DNA of 64,000 nucleotides from Clostridiales bacterium (GTDB taxonomy: Bacteria; Bacillota; Limnochordia; Darwinibacteriales; B1SED10-159), in the NCBI GenBank assembly GCA_003559095.1, contig PWMW01000187.1, positions 1 to 64,000 of the forward strand. The letters are read 5' to 3'. The notes below the pieces were generated by a model. The model searched no databases. It was given only the letters and a program-made list of their open reading frames with translations, and was not told the origin of the DNA. The position numbers and the translations under genes were made by a program. Of this stretch, positions 60,278 through 64,000 are shown piece after piece; positions within the stretch are counted from its first letter, which is position 1, and every line of letters starts with the position of its first letter.

Positions 60278-61975
60278 CTAACTTTTTATTCGTTCCTGGA
60301 GTACGCTTCCCACCAGTGCTATGTCCACCAGTTCAACAGCCTTAGTTGCCCGTTCGACCAACTCCACCTTGTGTTCCGCCAGTGACTTTGGTCCAATGGT
60401 AATCCGGAACGGAAAGCCAATAAGGTCGGCATCCTTGAACTTAACCCCTGGACGCTCCAGACGATCATCCAGTACTACCTCTATTCCAAGATTCTGCAGG
60501 GAGGTATAGAGTTCCTCCGCCGTCTTTCGCTGTTGATCATCTTTATAACTTACAGGTACAATGCTGACATGATACGGGGCCACACTGACAGGCCAGCAGA
60601 TCCCATCAGCATCACTGTGCTGTTCAATGACAGCAGCCACAGTCCGCGAAACGCCGATGCCATAACAACCCATCACCAGCGGCAGTTCTTTACCGTTCTC
60701 ATCTAGGAATGTGGCGCCCAAGGGTTCGGAATATTTGGTGCCCAACTTGAACACCTGTCCGACTTCGGTACCCCGGGCCGTAGCCAACGGCTCCCCACAG
60801 CTGGGGCAGGCATCGCCTTTTTGGCATTGCCTCAGGTCAGCGGTCCGCCAGAGTTGAGCGTCGCGTTCAATGGAAACATGGCGGCTGTGATAATCGGTCT
60901 CGTTGGCCCCCACCACTGCATCCTGGGCCGCGGCTGCCGCATGATCGGCAATAACCGGTATGGACAAACCCAGCGGTCCGGCGAAGCCCACGGCAGCACC
61001 GGTCACTTCCTCGATGGTGCGACTAGCGGCCATTACGAGCTGACTGCAGCCCAACTCTTTCTGCAGTTTCAATTCATTGAGTGTATGATCGCCCCGCACT
61101 AAGGCAGCGATGGGCTTGTCATCGGCAAGATAAATCACGGTTTTGATACATTGGTGCGGCTGGACATCCAAAAAAGCACACACTTCATCTATAGTACCGA
61201 CATTTGGCGTGTGAACCTTTTCGGCGGGTCCAGTTTCGGCTTCTGCGGCAGCCGGAGGCGTGCAGGGAGCCTTTTCCACATTGGCAGCGTATCCGCAGGC
61301 TGGGCAGTGGACGATCAAGGCTTCCCCCGAGTCGGACAGTACCATAAATTCGTGGGTTGTATCGCCTCCGATGGCACCTGAGTCGGCTTCTACCGGGCGC
61401 GCATCCAGACCGCAGCGGCGGAAAATCTCTTTATAGGCTTCATACATGGCTTGGTAGCTTTCGTCACAGCCAGCCTCATCGCGATCAAAGGAATATAGGT
61501 CCTTCATGACGAACTCCCGTCCTCGAATCACGCCAAAACGCGGCCGGATCTCATCGCGGTATTTGTTCTGTACTTGGTACAGGCGGATGGGCAGCTGTTT
61601 GTAGGAGCGCACGTCGGAACGGACCAAGGCAGTGATGATTTCTTCATGCGTAGGACCCAAGCAGAAGTCTCGTTTGTGGCGGTCCTTGACCCGAAACATC
61701 TCATCACCATAGTCCGACCAGCGGCCTGACTCCTGCCAAAGCTCTGCCGGCTGCAGGATCGGCAGAAGAACCTCTTGACCATCGGCCTTGTTCATTTCGT
61801 CACGGACGATATCTTTTACCTTTTGCAGAACACGATAGCCTAAGGGCAGATAGGTATAAACACCCGCTGTAGACTTGCGCATAAGTCCTGCTCGCAGCAT
61901 AAATTGGTGACTGCGTAATTCGGCTTCCGCCGGTACTTCGCGCAGGGTAGGGGCATAGAGTTGGGACATTCTCAT
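60278..61975 (-). CDS. proS: Prolyl-tRNA synthetase
   Basis: ProS charges tRNA-Pro. The 565-residue enzyme is the long bacterial type. It has class II motif 1 ([19 protein letters not shown]), motif 2 ([20 protein letters not shown]), the editing INS domain between motifs 2 and 3 (about 225-385), motif 3 ([17 protein letters not shown]) and the anticodon-binding domain (about 465-565). ATG at 61975 has GGAGGA 7 nt upstream; ATG at 61969 is close behind. It follows ispG by 12 nt. Confidence 0.98.
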   Translation of the reverse strand: MRMSQLYAPTLREVPAEAELRSHQFMLRAGLMRKSTAGVYTYLPLGYRVLQKVKDIVRDEMNKADGQEVLLPILQPAELWQESGRWSDYGDEMFRVKDRHKRDFCLGPTHEEIITALVRSDVRSYKQLPIRLYQVQNKYRDEIRPRFGVIRGREFVMKDLYSFDRDEAGCDESYQAMYEAYKEIFRRCGLDARPVEADSGAIGGDTTHEFMVLSDSGEALIVHCPACGYAANVEKAPCTPPAAAEAETGPAEKVHTPNVGTIDEVCAFLDVQPHQCIKTVIYLADDKPIAALVRGDHTLNELKLQKELGCSQLVMAASRTIEEVTGAAVGFAGPLGLSIPVIADHAAAAAQDAVVGANETDYHSRHVSIERDAQLWRTADLRQCQKGDACPSCGEPLATARGTEVGQVFKLGTKYSEPLGATFLDENGKELPLVMGCYGIGVSRTVAAVIEQHSDADGICWPVSVAPYHVSIVPVSYKDDQQRKTAEELYTSLQNLGIEVVLDDRLERPGVKFKDADLIGFPFRITIGPKSLAEHKVELVERATKAVELVDIALVGSVLQERIKS

Positions 61976-61987
61976 CGGCAGATCCTC

Positions 61988-63094
61988 CTAGGATTCGGAT
62001 GGTTTGTGATCGTTGGTGATACCGTGGTCACAGCGCATGTCGGGATATTCATGTTGGATTTCTTCCAAAAGGGCATTGACCAACTGCGGTGCGGGTACTT
62101 TGCGAATAATGCGGCCGTGCCGAAACACCAAGCCCTCGCCGCGCCCGCCGGCGATGCCAAAATCTGCGTCAGATGCCTCACCGGGACCATTAACGGCACA
62201 GCCCATGACCGCTACAGTGATGGGCAGGTCCAAGTTCTGCAGCCGCTGCTCCACTTCCTCGGCCATCTGCTGCAGGGGTATCTCCGTCCGCCCACAGGTA
62301 GGACAGGAGATGATCACCGGGCCCCGCTGCCGCAGCTCCATGGCCGTCAGCAGAGCCCATGCGGCTTTGACTTCCTCCACTGGCGGCGCGGTCAGACTGA
62401 TCCGGATGGTATCGCCGATACCCTGTGCTAGAATGGCGCCCAAGCCAGCAGCGGACTTAATGGTGCCAAACCAAGTCGTCCCGGCTTCGGTGATACCCAG
62501 ATGCAGGGGATAGTCAACCTGGGTGCTCAGCAGCGAATAGGCGTCGAATGTCAGGGGAATGCTGCTGGCCTTGAGCGAAATAACAATGTTTTCAAAGCGC
62601 AGAGATTCCAGGATGCGGACATGGGCTAGGGCCGCCTCCACTAGGGAGCGGCCGGAGCGACCGTAGCGCTCTTTGGCCCAGCGCGGCAGAGAACCAGCAT
62701 TCACACCAATGCGGATGGGGACGTTACGATCGGCCGCCGCAGCCACAACCTCCCGAACCTTTGCTTCACTGCCGATGTTCCCGGGGTTTAAGCGCAACTT
62801 GGCAGCACCAGCTCTAAGCGCAGCCAAAGCCAAACGATGATCAAAGTGGATGTCAGCCGCCACTGGCAGCGGACTGTGTTTGCAGATCTCTTCTAAAGCC
62901 GCGGCTGCCTCAGCGTCTGGCACCGCACAGCGGACCATTTCACAACCGGCCTCGGCCAGGCCCTGTATCTGCTCAAGGGTAGCCTGTACATTGCGGGTAT
63001 CGGTATTGGTCATGCTCTGAATCACGATGGGATGCCCACCGCCAATTTTGAGTTGGCCAACCGTTACCGTACGTGTTGTTCGTCGTTCCATCAT
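61988..63094 (-). CDS. ispG: 4-hydroxy-3-methylbut-2-en-1-yl diphosphate synthase IspG
   Basis: IspG is the [4Fe-4S] enzyme of the penultimate MEP-pathway step that makes HMBPP for isoprenoids. The 368-residue protein has the TIM-barrel start (IGGGHPIVIQSMTNTDT, MVRCAVPD, DIHFDH), LNPGNIG and the C-terminal cluster motif CPTCGRT with MGCAVNGPGEASDADFGIAGG. The cluster cysteines are intact. ATG at 63094 (or the adjacent one). It lies between rseP and proS, a common arrangement in Clostridia-like genomes. Confidence 0.97.
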   Translation of the reverse strand: MMERRTTRTVTVGQLKIGGGHPIVIQSMTNTDTRNVQATLEQIQGLAEAGCEMVRCAVPDAEAAAALEEICKHSPLPVAADIHFDHRLALAALRAGAAKLRLNPGNIGSEAKVREVVAAAADRNVPIRIGVNAGSLPRWAKERYGRSGRSLVEAALAHVRILESLRFENIVISLKASSIPLTFDAYSLLSTQVDYPLHLGITEAGTTWFGTIKSAAGLGAILAQGIGDTIRISLTAPPVEEVKAAWALLTAMELRQRGPVIISCPTCGRTEIPLQQMAEEVEQRLQNLDLPITVAVMGCAVNGPGEASDADFGIAGGRGEGLVFRHGRIIRKVPAPQLVNALLEEIQHEYPDMRCDHGITNDHKPSES

Positions 63095-63140
63095 AGAATC
63101 GCTCGCAATCTAGGACGCAGTGTCCGTGTCCTGCTTACTG

Positions 63141-64000
63141 TTAAAACCAGTTAAGGCGCAGAATATCTTGGAATGTGGCAAACACCATCAGCATCAACAA
63201 GAGAGCCAAACCGATGGCACCGGCAATGCCCCTGTACTTGGGGTCTACTGGTTTGCCCCGAACTCCTTCGATGGCCAAGATAACCAACCAGCCGCCGTCC
63301 AGCACTGGAATGGGCAGTAGATTCAGCAAGCCTAGATTGATGTTCAGAATGGCTGCCAAGATCAACAACTGTGAAATACCCTGGCTTGCCGTCTCACCGA
63401 CGATCTGCACAATGCCGATTGGCCCCGCTATTTCGGGTTCCATAGCCCCTGTGATCATTTCACCTATGGCCGAGACCAGTTGGCGCGTGGCCATACCTGT
63501 CTGGACAACGGCCGCCATGAGAGACTGACCCAAGGGCATGGGCGGTTTTTCGAAAATGTTCATTCCCAAACGGCCTTGGCCGTCGACTTCCATGGGGACG
63601 GCAGTCACCTGCAGCAACTCAGAACCGCGGCGGACGGTAATCTCCAGCTCAGTCCCAACGTGGGCATCGATCTGCGTCACGACGTCATCAAGGGTGGCCA
63701 CTGTTTGTCCTTGGATCGAAACGAACTCATCTCCGGGCAGCAGACCACTTTGGTGAGCCGGAGCATCCTGTTCGACCATGCTGATGGTGGGCGGCAGTGT
63801 AACAAACATGAAGTACATCATAAACACCAAGATAGCCAGGACAAAGTTCATGGCGGGGCCCGCAGCAATGGTTCCCATTCGCCAACCCAAAGACTTGTTG
63901 CGGAAGCTCCGCGGATCATCTGCGTCGCTGGTCTCGTGAGTTTCTGGATCTTCGTCCATCCCTGCCAGCTTCACAAAGCCACCTAAGGGAAAGACGCGAA
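63141..64000 (-). CDS. rseP: Site-2 metalloprotease RseP (partial, 5' end beyond window)
   Basis: RseP/RasP-type proteases cut transmembrane segments of anti-sigma factors and remnant signal peptides. The frame is open to the window edge and reads RVFPLGGFVKLAGM at its visible start, a canonical early RseP segment. The HExxH zinc site should lie upstream, outside the window. Visible are a membrane segment (GPAMNFVLAILVFMMYF), a PDZ domain (GLLPGDEFVSIQGQTV), and the C-terminal NLLPIPVLDGGWLV motif with the third zinc ligand Asp. It lies 46 nt before ispG. Confidence 0.96.
   Translation of the reverse strand, partial: RVFPLGGFVKLAGMDEDPETHETSDADDPRSFRNKSLGWRMGTIAAGPAMNFVLAILVFMMYFMFVTLPPTISMVEQDAPAHQSGLLPGDEFVSIQGQTVATLDDVVTQIDAHVGTELEITVRRGSELLQVTAVPMEVDGQGRLGMNIFEKPPMPLGQSLMAAVVQTGMATRQLVSAIGEMITGAMEPEIAGPIGIVQIVGETASQGISQLLILAAILNINLGLLNLLPIPVLDGGWLVILAIEGVRGKPVDPKYRGIAGAIGLALLLMLMVFATFQDILRLNWF

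Overview
The window is a dense, moderately GC-rich bacterial chromosome segment of about 60 protein genes. All are on the minus strand except lexA, so most operons read from high to low coordinates. The gene orders are typical of Bacillota: rseP-ispG-proS-polC-rimP-nusA-ylxR-ylxQ-infB-rbfA-nrnA-truB-ribF-rpsO-pnp, mutS-mutL-miaA-hfq, and lexA divergent from a yneA-like gene. PolC and Spo0H-type sigma-H also point there. An ExbB-ExbD-TonB set followed by a secreted protein and an SLH/coiled-coil/C-terminal-membrane-segment protein suggests an outer membrane. A diderm Bacillota lineage, such as Limnochordia or Halanaerobiales-like, is the best guess; this is inference. A ferredoxin-linked 2-oxoacid oxidoreductase with Ptb and two Buk kinases suggests anaerobic amino-acid fermentation.

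Layout. 1-666: a 16-bp tandem repeat array, gene-free DNA and the yneA terminator. 667-1771: the SOS pair yneA/lexA with four LexA-box-like sites and two clear promoters. 2034-9238: small unknown proteins, a YpmA-like protein, SurE, MgtC, sigma-H, SpeH, a YnbB-type PLP enzyme, an MFS transporter and Hfq. 9340-17724: MiaA, MutL, MutS, MiaB and a MATE-like membrane protein. 17836-28551: a chemotaxis and motor-switch operon (cheW-fliM-fliY-cheA-cheY-cheC-cheD-cheB-cheR) followed by a FapA-like gene and a Gx-transporter gene. 28651-34041: the five-gene envelope operon exbB-exbD-tonB-secreted protein-SLH protein. 34310-39249: a PHP phosphoesterase, Pdp, DeoB, XerD and a histidine phosphatase. 39453-45076: the acyl-phosphate fermentation module. 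45244-55965: the pnp to rimP translation/RNA operons. 56151-64000: PolC, a GT2 glycosyltransferase, ProS, IspG and a truncated RseP.

How the genes work together. Three themes stand out. Genome maintenance comprises LexA/YneA, MutS/MutL and a replicative PolC that lacks its usual embedded proofreading exonuclease. Energy metabolism comprises 2-oxoacid to acyl-CoA, then acyl phosphate, then acid plus ATP, beside nucleoside salvage by Pdp/DeoB. The envelope operon couples a proton-driven TonB motor to a periplasm-spanning SLH protein and an uncharacterised secreted protein. Starts were chosen mainly by Shine-Dalgarno spacing; GTG and TTG starts are frequent. No tRNA, rRNA, CRISPR array or insertion sequence was recognised.
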